Positions 9,199-18,139 of a stretch of 64,000 nt of DNA are shown piece by piece. Location: NCBI RefSeq assembly GCF_001679045.1, contig NZ_LYCK01000015.1:1-64000 (forward strand), written 5' to 3'. The notes beneath the pieces are model-generated. The model worked only from the letters and a program-made list of their open reading frames with translations, searched no databases and had not been told where the DNA came from. The DNA comes from Haemophilus haemolyticus (GTDB lineage Bacteria > Pseudomonadota > Gammaproteobacteria > Enterobacterales > Pasteurellaceae). Made by a program: the position numbers and the translations under genes. Positions within the stretch are counted from its first letter, which is position 1; each line of letters opens with the position of its first letter.

Positions 9199-10728
9199 AT
9201 GGATGCGTCCAAAAAGAAGAAAACGTTTAATTTCCCATCAGCGTTTACCATTTTATTTGCAATATTAATTCTCGCTGTTGGATTAACCTGGGTTATTCCA
9301 TCCGGTTCATATTCAAAATTAACATATAACTCCACTGATAATGTTTTTGTAGTCAAAGCTTACGGCGTTGATGATAAAACTTATCCCGCCACAACAGACA
9401 CTCTTGATAATCTCAATATCAAAATTAAACTCTCCAACTTCACCGAAGGCGTGATCAAAAAACCAATCGCTATTCCTGGTACCTATCAACGTGTAGAACA
9501 ACACCACAAAGGCATTGAAGACATCACAAAAAGTATGGTAGAAGGCACCATTGAAGCTGTTGATGTCATGGTCTTTATCTTCGTATTGGGAGGGATGATT
9601 GGTGTCATTAACCGTACTGGTTCTTTTAATGCTGGGTTGATGGCTCTCGCGAAAAAAACCAAAGGTAATGAGTTTTTTATTGTATTCAGCGTATCCGTCT
9701 TAATGGTGTTAGGCGGCACAACATGCGGTATTGAAGAGGAAGCGGTAGCATTCTATCCGATTCTGGTGCCAGTATTCTTGGCTCTGGGATACGATGCGAT
9801 AGTCTGCGTAGGGGCTATATTCCTTGCTTCATCTATGGGAACTGCATTCTCTACAATTAACCCATTCTCCGTTGTTATTGCATCAAATGCGGCTGGTATT
9901 CAATTTACTGAAGGTATTGGTTTCCGTGCTCTAGGTTTAGTTTTAGGGGCAACTTGCGTAATCGCATATCTTTATTGGTACTGTAAAAAAATCAAAGCTG
10001 ACCCAAGTTTTTCTTATACTTACGACGATCGCGAAGAATTCCGTCAACGTTATATGAAAAACTTTGATCCGAACACAACTATCGAATTCTCAGCTCGTCG
10101 CAAATTAATCTTAACGCTTTTCTGTATTGCATTCCCTATTATGATTTGGGGTGTAATGGTTGGCGGATGGTGGTTCCCTCAAATGGCTGCATCTTTCCTT
10201 GCCATTACTATCATTATTATGTTTATCAGTGGCTTGTCTGAAAAAGATATTGTGGAATCCTTCACAGAAGGTGCATCAGAATTAGTAGGCGTATCGTTAA
10301 TCATCGGTCTTGCTCGTGGCGTAAACTTAGTGCTCGAACAAGGTATGATTTCTGACACTATCCTTGATTATATGTCTAATGTAGTTAGTGGTATGCCAGG
10401 TAGCGTATTCATCTTAGGTCAATTAGTCGTATTTATTTTCCTAGGTTTAATCGTACCGTCTTCTTCTGGTTTAGCTGTACTTTCAATGCCAATTATGGCA
10501 CCACTTGCTGATTCAGTAGGCATTCCACGCGATATCGTGGTTTCCGCTTACAACTGGGGACAATATGCAATGCTATTCTTAGCACCGACAGGATTAGTAT
10601 TAGTGACACTCCAAATGTTGCATATTCCATTTGATAGATGGGTTAAATTCGTCATGCCAATGATTGGATGCTTATTGCTAATTGGTTCCATTTTATTAGT
10701 AGTACAAGTATCTTTATATAGTGTTTAA
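9199..10728 (+). CDS. YfcC/ArcD-like carrier of the DcuC superfamily
   Basis: The 509-residue integral membrane protein has about twelve hydrophobic segments, beginning with FTILFAILILAVGLTWVIP, and a polar periplasmic stretch near residues 35-95. Motifs such as GGTTCGIEEEAVAFYPILVPVFLALGY and FLGLIVPSSSGLAVLSMPIMAPLAD are typical of the YfcC/ArcD branch. Its place behind arcB and arcC suggests exchange of ornithine with arginine or citrulline, but substrates of this branch are poorly defined. The start has AAGGAGCTCGCT just upstream. A strong terminator follows. Confidence 0.8.
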   Translation: MDASKKKKTFNFPSAFTILFAILILAVGLTWVIPSGSYSKLTYNSTDNVFVVKAYGVDDKTYPATTDTLDNLNIKIKLSNFTEGVIKKPIAIPGTYQRVEQHHKGIEDITKSMVEGTIEAVDVMVFIFVLGGMIGVINRTGSFNAGLMALAKKTKGNEFFIVFSVSVLMVLGGTTCGIEEEAVAFYPILVPVFLALGYDAIVCVGAIFLASSMGTAFSTINPFSVVIASNAAGIQFTEGIGFRALGLVLGATCVIAYLYWYCKKIKADPSFSYTYDDREEFRQRYMKNFDPNTTIEFSARRKLILTLFCIAFPIMIWGVMVGGWWFPQMAASFLAITIIIMFISGLSEKDIVESFTEGASELVGVSLIIGLARGVNLVLEQGMISDTILDYMSNVVSGMPGSVFILGQLVVFIFLGLIVPSSSGLAVLSMPIMAPLADSVGIPRDIVVSAYNWGQYAMLFLAPTGLVLVTLQMLHIPFDRWVKFVMPMIGCLLLIGSILLVVQVSLYSV

Positions 10729-10743
10729 CTAATTAGTCAAATT

Positions 10744-10780
10744 GCCGCCTAGATCACAGTTTTTCTAGGCGGTTTCTTTT
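10744..10780 (+). terminator. Rho-independent terminator of the arc unit
   Basis: An 8-bp GC-rich stem, CCGCCTAG with CTAGGCGG, encloses a 12-nt loop and is followed by TTTCTTTT. It lies 16 bp after the carrier gene stop. Confidence 0.9.
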
Positions 10781-10821
10781 ATAATAAGTTATCTTTTTTG
10801 TTAGTATAAAAAGGATTTACT

Positions 10822-11289
10822 ATGCTTAAAAAATGTTTCGATAATATCGATACTCGAATTCTTAAAGCATTACAACGAAATGGTCGATTACAAAATAATG
10901 AACTGGCCAACGAAATTGGTCTCTCCAATTCAGCTTGTTTACGTCGAGTGAATCACTTGGAAGAAAGTGGCGTAATTGATAACTATGTAGCCTTATTAAA
11001 TCCTAAAAAAGTAAACTGTAATCTCATCGTTTATGCATTAGGCTCTTTCTTTGAAGAAGACCCTGAATTAAAAGAGCGGTTTATTTTTGAAGTGAAATTA
11101 ATCCCTCAAATTACCGAATGCCATTTTATGGCTGGTAGCTTTGATTTCTTATTGAAACTCAATGTATCCGATCTTGATCAATTTAATTACATCAAAAACA
11201 CCTATCTTAATTCCAGGCTTGGCATTAAAACCTTAAAATCTGAAGTTACACTAAAAACAGTTAAATCAACAACTGAGTTGCCTTTATAA
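10822..11289 (+). CDS. Lrp/AsnC-family transcriptional regulator
   Basis: This 155-residue protein has an N-terminal winged helix-turn-helix (DTRILKALQRNGRLQNNELANEIGLSNSACLRRVNHLEESGVI is the family signature, read in short blocks) and a C-terminal RAM/ligand-binding domain with ITECHFMAGSFDFLLKLNV. The family senses amino acids as octamers. It stands alone between terminators, between the arc-type genes and pepE. It could regulate either group, but no operator was identified. It is not the global Lrp by sequence impression; the ligand is unknown. Confidence 0.88.
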   Translation: MLKKCFDNIDTRILKALQRNGRLQNNELANEIGLSNSACLRRVNHLEESGVIDNYVALLNPKKVNCNLIVYALGSFFEEDPELKERFIFEVKLIPQITECHFMAGSFDFLLKLNVSDLDQFNYIKNTYLNSRLGIKTLKSEVTLKTVKSTTELPL

Positions 11290-11320
11290 AAATCCAGCTT
11301 TTATGCTGGATTTTGTTTTT
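11288..11320 (+). terminator. Terminator after the Lrp-family gene
   Basis: AATCCAGC at 11291-11298 pairs with GCTGGATT at 11305-11312 around a 6-nt loop, followed by TTGTTTTT. It begins right after the stop codon. Confidence 0.88.
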
Positions 11321-11370
11321 AGCTTCGGCATAATAGAAATAACTTTTCATCCCTAAAAAGGATTATAAAT

Positions 11371-12075
11371 ATGAAAAACATGCTACTGCTCAGTAGCTCA
11401 AAATACAAGAACACAGGTTATCTTGAACACACTGTACATTGGTTACAAAATTTCTTGGCTGATTATCATGGTAAAACAATTGCTTTTGTGCCTTATGCTG
11501 GGGTACGCCGCACTTTTGATGAATATGAAAAAACTGTGCAAAATGCACTTTCTGATTTAGGGATGAATATTGTTTCCGTTCATCATGGTAAACAGCATCG
11601 AGATATCATTGAACAAGCAGATGTCATCGCTATTGGCGGCGGGAATACATTTTGTTTGTTAAAACAGCTTTATGAACACAATTTGATTGATATCATTCGT
11701 GAAAAAGTAAATAACGGTACGCCTTATTTTGGTTGGAGTGCTGGGGCCAATGTAGCTGGCGCATCTATTATGACAACTAATGATATGCCGATTACTTATC
11801 CTCCTTCATTTCAAGCATTACAACTTTTTCCTCATCAAATTAATCCGCACTTTATTTCAGGTAAAATGCAAGGTCATAATGGTGAAAGCCGAGAAGAACG
11901 TTTGGCAGAATTTTTACTCGTTAATCCAACTGCATTTGTATATGCATTACCTGAAGGTTCTGCGCTTCATATACAAAATGAAATGGCAACTGTGTTGGGT
12001 GAAAATCCTATTTTGTGCTTCAGTGAAAATATGGAATGTGGCACATTTGACATCAATACAACTTTTTCTTATTAA
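11371..12075 (+). CDS. pepE: Dipeptidase E (peptidase S51)
   Basis: PepE is a cytoplasmic serine peptidase that splits N-terminal Asp-X dipeptides. The nucleophile elbow GWSAGAN places Ser123, and the conserved [11 protein letters not shown] segment and NPHFISG histidine region complete the family pattern. The 234-residue length is typical. It begins a probable unit with the DcuC-family carrier, which starts 17 bp after its stop, and an AbgA-like hydrolase further on. The three together look like uptake and breakdown of small acidic peptides or acyl-amino acids. Confidence 0.95.
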   Translation: MKNMLLLSSSKYKNTGYLEHTVHWLQNFLADYHGKTIAFVPYAGVRRTFDEYEKTVQNALSDLGMNIVSVHHGKQHRDIIEQADVIAIGGGNTFCLLKQLYEHNLIDIIREKVNNGTPYFGWSAGANVAGASIMTTNDMPITYPPSFQALQLFPHQINPHFISGKMQGHNGESREERLAEFLLVNPTAFVYALPEGSALHIQNEMATVLGENPILCFSENMECGTFDINTTFSY

Positions 12076-12092
12076 CTTAAAAGGAACATATA

Positions 12093-13388
12093 ATGGAATT
12101 ATTTAAATCCATCGTTGCTGTGGTTGGCATTATTGCCACAATTTATTTTCTGATAAAAAAAGCCGAAACCCGAACCGTTTTGATTGGTGTCGGCTTAATT
12201 ATGTCCATTCTGACGCTTAATCCAATGGGCGCATTAGATGATTTTGCCAAAAGCATGACATCTGGCGGATTAATTATGGCCATCTGTTCTAGTATGGGTT
12301 TTGCTTATGTAATGAAATACACTCAATGTGATACTCATCTAGTGCATTTACTTACCAAACCATTAAGCGGATTAAAATTCTTCTTAATTCCGATTGCAAC
12401 AGTCATCACCTTTTTCATCAATATTGCTATTCCTTCTGCTGCTGGTTGTGCAGCTGCAGTTGGCGCAACATTAATTCCTGTATTAAAAAGTGCGGGTGTT
12501 CGACCAGCTACTGCTGGCGCCGCTATTTTAGCAGGGACTTTTGGATCAATGATGAGCCCAGGTTCTTCTCATTCTGCAATGATTAGTGAAATGTCAGGCT
12601 TAACTATCGCTCAAGTAAACCTTTCTCATGCGCCATATAATATGATTGCGGGAGCAATAGGTGCTGTTGTTTTAACAATTCTTGCGCTTGTTTTTAAAGA
12701 TTATGGTGAACAACATCGCCAAGCTTATCTTGCAGAACAAAAAGAAAGTGAAATAAAAGTTGTTGAAGGCGTCAATGTACTTTATGCCCTTGCACCATTA
12801 ATACCATTAGTTATTTTAGTGATTGGTGGAACATCATTACAACAAGTACCGGGTCTTGAATGGACTAAAATGGGTGTGCCTCAAGCGATGCTGATTGGTG
12901 CAATTTACGGCATTATCGTCACTCGTATTTCCCCAGTAAAAATCACTGAAGAATTTTTCAATGGTATGGGAAATTCTTATGCAAACGTACTTGGTATCAT
13001 CATTGCAGCCAGTGTATTTGTGGCAGGATTAAAATCTACGGGCGCAGTGGATGCTGCAATTTCTTTCTTAAAAGAATCCAACGAATTTGTACGTTGGGGT
13101 GCAACAATTGGACCATTCTTAATGGGCTTAATTACAGGCTCTGGCGATGCAGCAGCCATTGCCTTTAACAGTGCTGTCACACCACATGCTGTAGAACTCG
13201 GCTACACTCACGTAAATCTTGGTATGGCAGCAGCGATTGCCGGTGCAATCGGTCGCACAGCTTCACCAATTGCAGGTGTAACTATTGTTTGTGCAGGACT
13301 TGCGATGGTAAGCCCAGTAGAAATGGTAAAACGTACCGCACCAGGCATGATACTTGCTGTTTTATTCTTAGCATTATTTATGTTGTAA
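12093..13388 (+). CDS. DcuC-family anaerobic C4-dicarboxylate-type carrier
   Basis: This 431-residue protein with about twelve membrane segments belongs to the DcuC family. Characteristic stretches are IPSAAGCAAAVGATLIPVL, LAGTFGSMMSPGSSHSAMISEM and ITGSGDAAAIAFNSAVTP. Family members exchange or export C4-dicarboxylates such as succinate; relatives carry other acids. Its tight linkage to pepE (17-bp gap) and an AbgA-like hydrolase suggests that aspartate, peptides or aminobenzoyl-glutamate could be the real substrate. That part is inference. Confidence 0.85.
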   Translation: MELFKSIVAVVGIIATIYFLIKKAETRTVLIGVGLIMSILTLNPMGALDDFAKSMTSGGLIMAICSSMGFAYVMKYTQCDTHLVHLLTKPLSGLKFFLIPIATVITFFINIAIPSAAGCAAAVGATLIPVLKSAGVRPATAGAAILAGTFGSMMSPGSSHSAMISEMSGLTIAQVNLSHAPYNMIAGAIGAVVLTILALVFKDYGEQHRQAYLAEQKESEIKVVEGVNVLYALAPLIPLVILVIGGTSLQQVPGLEWTKMGVPQAMLIGAIYGIIVTRISPVKITEEFFNGMGNSYANVLGIIIAASVFVAGLKSTGAVDAAISFLKESNEFVRWGATIGPFLMGLITGSGDAAAIAFNSAVTPHAVELGYTHVNLGMAAAIAGAIGRTASPIAGVTIVCAGLAMVSPVEMVKRTAPGMILAVLFLALFML

Positions 13389-13402
13389 AAATAGTAAAAA
13401 AT

Positions 13403-13435
13403 TGACCGCACTTTATTTAAGTGCGGTCTGTTTTT
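13403..13435 (+). terminator. Uptake-signal hairpin after the DcuC-family gene
   Basis: GACCGCACTT at 13404-13413 and AAGTGCGGTC at 13419-13428 form a 10-bp stem with a 5-nt loop, followed by TGTTTTTAT. It separates the carrier from the next gene on the same strand and is probably a partial terminator. Confidence 0.75.
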
Positions 13436-13458
13436 ATAGACTTTTAGAGGAAAAAAAA

Positions 13459-14730
13459 ATGAACTTAGATTTAAATAAACTTGTTAAATGGCGTCGTGAA
13501 TTTCATCGTTTTCCAGAAATTGGTTGGAGTGAATTTTGGACAACTTCTCGCATTGCGGATTACTTGGAAGACTTAGGTTGTTTTGAAATTTTTCTTGGCA
13601 AACAAATTATAAATCCAGACTTTGTTCGTGGACGAAAACAAGCTGTAGTAGATAAAGGTTTAGCTAATGCAAAAGCCTATGGAGCGAATGAAAAATGGCT
13701 CAAAAAAATGGAAGGGTACACTGGTTGTGTGGCATTATTTGATTCAGGCAAACCAGGAAAAACTATTGCATTACGTTTTGACATAGACTGTGTGAATGTA
13801 ACGGAAACTCGCTCACCAGAGCATATTCCAAATAAAGAAGGTTTTGCCTCAATTAACGATGGATTTATGCATGCTTGTGGACATGATTCACATATTACAA
13901 TAGGTTTAGGCGTTGCATTATGGATCGCTCAGAACAAAGATAAACTCACTGGAAAAGTAAAAATTGTATTCCAACCAGCAGAAGAAGGTGTTCGGGGTGC
14001 AGCAGCCATTGCACAAAGTGGCATAATTGATGATGCAGATTATTTTGCTTCTTCACACATTAGTTTTTGCGCGAATACAGGCACAGTTATTGCTAATCCA
14101 AGAAATTTTCTTTCCACTACAAAAATTGATATTCGCTATAAAGGTAAACCTGCACATGCAGGTGCTGCGCCCCATTTAGGTCGTAATGCTTTATTAGCTG
14201 CAGCACATACAGTCACTCAACTTCATGGTATTGCACGCCATGGTGAAGGCATGACAAGAATTAATGTTGGGGTGCTAAAAGCGGGTGAAGGACGAAATGT
14301 CATTCCATCCTCTGCTGAATTACAATTAGAAGTGCGGGGAGAAAATAAAGCAATTAATGAATACATGACTGAACAAGTCATGCAAATAGCCAAAGGTATC
14401 TCCATAAGTTTTGATGTCGCATATGAAACTGAAATTGTAGGTGAAGCCGTGGATATGAATAATGATGTTGAACTTATAAAACTCATCGAAGAAATATCCC
14501 TTGAACAACCACAAATAAATAACGTAAATTCAGATTATGCTTTCAATGCAAGTGAAGATGCGACTATTTTAGGTAGACGTGTACAAGAACATGGGGGCAA
14601 AGCTATTTACTTCATTCTTGGTGCAGATCGCACAGCAGGTCATCATGAAGCTGAATTCGATTTTGATGAAAATCAATTACTTACTGGGGTTAATATTTAT
14701 ACTTCTTTAGTACAAAGATTATTAGCTTAA
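13459..14730 (+). CDS. AbgA-like M20 amidohydrolase (p-aminobenzoyl-glutamate hydrolase type)
   Basis: The protein, 423 residues from the ATG at 13459, belongs to the M20/amidohydrolase family and resembles AbgA of E. coli in detail: WRREFHRFPEIGWSEFWTT, DGFMHACGHDSHITIGLG (metal ligands), FQPAEEGVRGAAAI and the C-terminal TAGHHEAEFDFDE. AbgA with AbgB splits p-aminobenzoyl-glutamate, a folate breakdown product. No abgB-like gene is present here, so a homomeric hippurate- or acyl-amino-acid hydrolase is also possible. The upstream in-frame start at 13402 was rejected because it lies inside the hairpin. The ATG at 13459 has GAGG followed by a run of nine A. Confidence 0.83.
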   Translation: MNLDLNKLVKWRREFHRFPEIGWSEFWTTSRIADYLEDLGCFEIFLGKQIINPDFVRGRKQAVVDKGLANAKAYGANEKWLKKMEGYTGCVALFDSGKPGKTIALRFDIDCVNVTETRSPEHIPNKEGFASINDGFMHACGHDSHITIGLGVALWIAQNKDKLTGKVKIVFQPAEEGVRGAAAIAQSGIIDDADYFASSHISFCANTGTVIANPRNFLSTTKIDIRYKGKPAHAGAAPHLGRNALLAAAHTVTQLHGIARHGEGMTRINVGVLKAGEGRNVIPSSAELQLEVRGENKAINEYMTEQVMQIAKGISISFDVAYETEIVGEAVDMNNDVELIKLIEEISLEQPQINNVNSDYAFNASEDATILGRRVQEHGGKAIYFILGADRTAGHHEAEFDFDENQLLTGVNIYTSLVQRLLA

Positions 14731-14822
14731 TTAAATAAAAATATTTTTACTCCTTTCTTTTAAGAATCCTCTATTTTTCTTAGAATAAAGGCAATCTCTA
14801 CCCACCTTATAAGGAAAACTCA

Positions 14823-16796
14823 ATGATTAACAGACGTCATTTTATTCAAATCGGTGCAAGCAGTATTCTTGCATTAAGTGCAAGCCGTTTTGCAACAGCA
14901 AAAGGTAAACATGATGTAGATTTACGTATTGTTGCTACTACTGACGTTCACAGCTTTTTAACAGACTTTGATTATTACAAAGACGCACCAACCGAAAAAT
15001 TCGGTTTTACTCGTGCAGCCAGCCTTATTCGTCAAGCACGTGCCGAAGTAAAAAATAGCGTATTGGTTGATAACGGGGATTTAATTCAAGGTAACCCTAT
15101 TGCTGATTATCAAGCTGCACAAGGCTATAAAGAAGGCAAATCTAACCCTGCGGTGGATTGCTTAAATGCAATGCATTATGAAGTAGGAACATTAGGTAAC
15201 CATGAGTTTAACTATGGCTTAGATTATTTAGCTGACTGTATCAAACAAGCTAAATTCCCAATTGTAAATGCCAACGTAGTAAAAGTCGGAACTGAAGAAC
15301 CTTATTTCACACCTTATGTCATTCAAGAAAAATCAGTTATTGATAATCAAGGTAAAACACATAAATTAAAAATTGGTTACATCGGTTTTGTGCCACCGCA
15401 AATTATGGTTTGGGATAAAGCGAACCTTCAAGGCAAAGTTGAAACCCGTGATATTGTAAAAACAGCACAAAAATATGTACCTGAAATGAAGAAAAAAGGG
15501 GCATATATTGTCGTTGCATTAGCTCACACAGGCCCATCAGATGAACCTTATCAAGAAGGTGCCGAAAACTCAGCATTCTATCTAGCTGATGTTCCACATA
15601 TTGATGCCGTCATTTTTGGTCACTCACACCGTTTATTCCCAAATAAAGAATTTTCGAAATCACCAAATGCAGACATCGTAAATGGTACAGTAAAAGGCGT
15701 ACCAGAAAGTATGGCTGGTTACTGGGCAAATAATATCAGCGTGGTAGATTTAGGATTAACAGAACACAAAGGTAAATGGATTGTTACCTCTGGAAAAGCA
15801 GTTCTTCGTCCAATCTATGATGCAGAAAATAAAAAAGCGCTTGCAGAAAATGACCCAGAAATTACCGCACTTTTAAAACCAGTTCACGAAGCGACACGTA
15901 AATTTGTTTCTCAACCTATTGGTAAAGCAACAGATAATATGTACAGCTATCTTGCATTAGTGCAAGATGATCCAACCATTCAAATTGTGAACCAAGCACA
16001 AAAAGCCTATGTAGAAAAAGTTGCACCAAGTGTTGCAGCAATGGCTGGCTTACCTATTTTAAGTGCAGGCGCACCATTTAAAGCGGGTGGTCGTAAAAAT
16101 GACCCAACAGGTTATACCGAAGTAAATAAAGGTGAATTAACTTTCCGTAACGCTGCGGACTTATATCTCTATCCAAATACATTAGTGGTTGTAAAAGCCA
16201 CGGGCGAACAATTAAAAGAATGGTTAGAATGTAGTGCTGGTATGTTTAAACAAATTGACCCTACAAGTGATAAACCACAATCATTAATCGACTGGGAAGG
16301 TTTCCGCACTTATAACTTTGATGTGATTGATGGTGTTAATTATGAATACGATCTAACCAAACCTGCTCGTTACGATGGCGAATGTAAATTAATTAACCCA
16401 GAATCGCATCGTGTAGTGAACCTTACTTATCAAGGCAAACCAGTTGATCCAAAAGCAGAATTTTTGATTGCAACGAATAACTATCGTGCTTACGGTAATA
16501 AATTCCCAGGCACTGGCGATCAACATATTGTTTACGCATCGCCAGATGAAAACCGTCAAATTTTAGCTGATTACATTAAAGTAACCAGTGAAAAAGAAGG
16601 TTCTGTAAACCCTAGCGCGGATAAAAACTGGCGTTTTGTGCCTATCACAGGTAACGATAAATTAGATGTTCGTTTTGAAACCTCACCAAGCGAACAAGCA
16701 GCTCAATTCATCAAAGAAAAAGCACAGTATTCAATGAAACAAGTGGGTACAGATGAAGTTGGATTTGCTGTATATCAAATTGATTTATCTAAATAA
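14823..16796 (+). CDS. cpdB: Periplasmic 2',3'-cyclic nucleotide 2'-phosphodiesterase/3'-nucleotidase
   Basis: CpdB hydrolyses 2',3'-cyclic and 3'-nucleotides outside the inner membrane, supplying nucleosides and phosphate. The 657-residue protein has a calcineurin-like phosphoesterase domain with ATTDVHSFL (metal ligands), [20 protein letters not shown] and FGHSHRLFP, then a C-terminal 5'-nucleotidase domain with [16 protein letters not shown]. The N-terminus [23 protein letters not shown]... ending ATA-KG is an export signal. Its twin arginines before HF resemble a Tat signal, unlike the Sec signal known for the E. coli protein. It is a single-gene unit followed by a terminator. Confidence 0.96.
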   Translation: MINRRHFIQIGASSILALSASRFATAKGKHDVDLRIVATTDVHSFLTDFDYYKDAPTEKFGFTRAASLIRQARAEVKNSVLVDNGDLIQGNPIADYQAAQGYKEGKSNPAVDCLNAMHYEVGTLGNHEFNYGLDYLADCIKQAKFPIVNANVVKVGTEEPYFTPYVIQEKSVIDNQGKTHKLKIGYIGFVPPQIMVWDKANLQGKVETRDIVKTAQKYVPEMKKKGAYIVVALAHTGPSDEPYQEGAENSAFYLADVPHIDAVIFGHSHRLFPNKEFSKSPNADIVNGTVKGVPESMAGYWANNISVVDLGLTEHKGKWIVTSGKAVLRPIYDAENKKALAENDPEITALLKPVHEATRKFVSQPIGKATDNMYSYLALVQDDPTIQIVNQAQKAYVEKVAPSVAAMAGLPILSAGAPFKAGGRKNDPTGYTEVNKGELTFRNAADLYLYPNTLVVVKATGEQLKEWLECSAGMFKQIDPTSDKPQSLIDWEGFRTYNFDVIDGVNYEYDLTKPARYDGECKLINPESHRVVNLTYQGKPVDPKAEFLIATNNYRAYGNKFPGTGDQHIVYASPDENRQILADYIKVTSEKEGSVNPSADKNWRFVPITGNDKLDVRFETSPSEQAAQFIKEKAQYSMKQVGTDEVGFAVYQIDLSK

Positions 16797-16810
16797 TAAT
16801 TAGAAAAATA

Positions 16811-16850
16811 AAATGCCGCCTAAATATCTAAAATTTAGATGGCATTTTTT
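16811..16850 (+). terminator. Terminator after cpdB
   Basis: AAATGCC and GGCATTT arms, extended inside by CTAAAT/ATTTAG pairing, form a hairpin followed by a T-run. A single uptake signal lies just beyond at about 16857. Confidence 0.85.
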
Positions 16851-16904
16851 CTTCTAAAGTGCGGTCAAATTTTTAAGTATTTTCATGAATCTATCTTCTT
16901 TCTT

Positions 16905-17297
16905 TTACAAATTGCATTCGCTTTTCAACCCTTCTATTGCTTTACATTCTTCTTCATTATGTTCATTTTCGGTAACAATAGACTGCAAAAAAGCTTTAAT
17001 TTCTAATAATTGAGATATTTTATTTTCTACTTGAATAAGCTGATTAAGTACTAATTGATCTGCTTGATAATGATCTTTCGTACTAAATCTAATACGATTG
17101 AGTTCCCGAATATTCTCTAAAGAGAAGCCCAACATTCGACATTTTTTAATAAAGTTTAATTGCTCTATACTCTCTTCATCATAAAATCGATAACCATTAG
17201 CCAATCGCTTAGGTGGAGGTAATACTCCTTGTTTCTCATAGTAGCGAATAGTTTCAATATTAGTATGTGTAGATTTACTTAATTCATTAATTTTCAT
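16905..17297 (-). CDS. MerR-family metal-type regulator
   Basis: This 130-residue regulator begins at the ATG at 17297, which has TGAGGA just upstream; a TTG 15 bp earlier overlaps that site and was rejected. The N-terminal winged helix shows the MerR signature ETIRYYEKQGVLPPPKR... followed by GYRFYDEESIEQLNFI. A long dimerisation helix and a C-terminal CKAIEGLKSEC follow, like the Cd/Pb/Zn branch (CadR, PbrR). The cysteine usual at the start of the dimer helix in that branch is replaced (HYQADQLV), so metal choice may differ. It lies 24 bp after the cation exporter gene and probably shares its MerR-type promoter. Confidence 0.88.
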   Translation of the reverse strand: MKINELSKSTHTNIETIRYYEKQGVLPPPKRLANGYRFYDEESIEQLNFIKKCRMLGFSLENIRELNRIRFSTKDHYQADQLVLNQLIQVENKISQLLEIKAFLQSIVTENEHNEEECKAIEGLKSECNL

Positions 17298-17321
17298 TAT
17301 TTCCTCAAGCAATTTTTTACT

Positions 17322-17999
17322 TTAATAAGAATGATCATTCGGCAATGAATTGTCATCGCTGCTATATAAGGATTTAATAGCTTGAAAAACTGTAGAAATA
17401 CCGCTGTGTAATACAAAAATACTTAAGATACCACTAGCAACTACATCAACCCACTGCCAATTTAACCACCAAGCACTTATTCCTGCAATAATAGCAACAA
17501 CCGAACCAAATAAATCTACTAAAACATGCAAATATGCTGCACGAATATTCAAATTATGGCTATTACTTTTTAGCATTATAAAAGCTACCAACAAATTAAT
17601 CCCAAACCCTAGTAAAGCTACACCTAACATTGGCAAAGCGGCTATTTCTATCGGAGCCTGCCAACGTGTTACAGCCTCAATAAAAATCCAAATAGCGACC
17701 CAAACTAATGAAATTCCATTGATTAAAGCTAACCATTTTTGCCATTTTAGACTTAAAAATAACCCAATCCATGCTAAAAAAATAGATAAACTATCATTTG
17801 CCATATGCCCAGCATCAGCCATCAAAGTAAGGCTGTTAAACCAATATCCCCCTAGAAATTCAACAACCATATAAAAGGTAATAATTGCAAAACTGATGCC
17901 TAATACCATTTTATTTTTAGAAATTTGACTATGAGGGCAAGATGCATGCTGCTGATATTCTTTAGGAGTATAATTTTTTACTAGAGAAACTTCTTTCAT
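17322..17999 (-). CDS. Cation diffusion facilitator (Zn/Cd-type exporter)
   Basis: This 225-residue inner-membrane protein has six hydrophobic segments and the two CDF metal sites: DAGHMANDS in segment 2 (HxxxD) and LHVLVDLFGS in segment 5 (HxxxD). It is shorter than ZitB or FieF: it ends soon after segment 6 (LYSSDDNSLPNDHSY) and has only a vestige of the cytoplasmic metallochaperone-like domain. An N-terminal CPHSQ and histidine segment may bind metal. It is the first gene of a two-gene unit with a MerR regulator, behind a typical MerR promoter. The HxxxD set suggests zinc or cadmium rather than manganese. Confidence 0.9.
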   Translation of the reverse strand: MKEVSLVKNYTPKEYQQHASCPHSQISKNKMVLGISFAIITFYMVVEFLGGYWFNSLTLMADAGHMANDSLSIFLAWIGLFLSLKWQKWLALINGISLVWVAIWIFIEAVTRWQAPIEIAALPMLGVALLGFGINLLVAFIMLKSNSHNLNIRAAYLHVLVDLFGSVVAIIAGISAWWLNWQWVDVVASGILSIFVLHSGISTVFQAIKSLYSSDDNSLPNDHSY

Positions 18000-18015
18000 T
18001 TTATTTCCTTAACTA

Positions 18016-18035
18016 TTTGATTTGATTTGATTTGA
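18016..18035 (-). repeat. Pentanucleotide tandem repeat (TTTGA)x4
   Basis: Four perfect copies of TTTGA lie between the exporter's -10 box (18040-18045) and its start codon (17999), that is, in the 5' untranslated leader. Changes in copy number would alter leader length but not reading frame. Confidence 0.85.
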
Positions 18036-18039
18036 AAGA

Positions 18040-18070
18040 AGCATAAAACCTGTAGTAACTACAAAGTCAA
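18040..18070 (-). promoter_or_regulatory. MerR-type promoter and operator of the exporter
   Basis: On the minus strand TTGACT (18065-18070) and TATGCT (18040-18045) are separated by 19 bp, the over-long spacer typical of MerR-controlled promoters. Centred in the spacer is the perfect 13-bp palindrome TGTAGTAACTACA (18051-18063). It resembles the CTATAG/CTACAG-type dyads of CadR and PbrR operators. This is a strong match to the expected target of the adjacent MerR protein. Confidence 0.88.
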
Positions 18071-18139
18071 ATCATAAAACTTACATTTAATAAAATTAAT
18101 TATTTAAAAAAAGCTAAATTATAGAGATTTTAATAAAAA

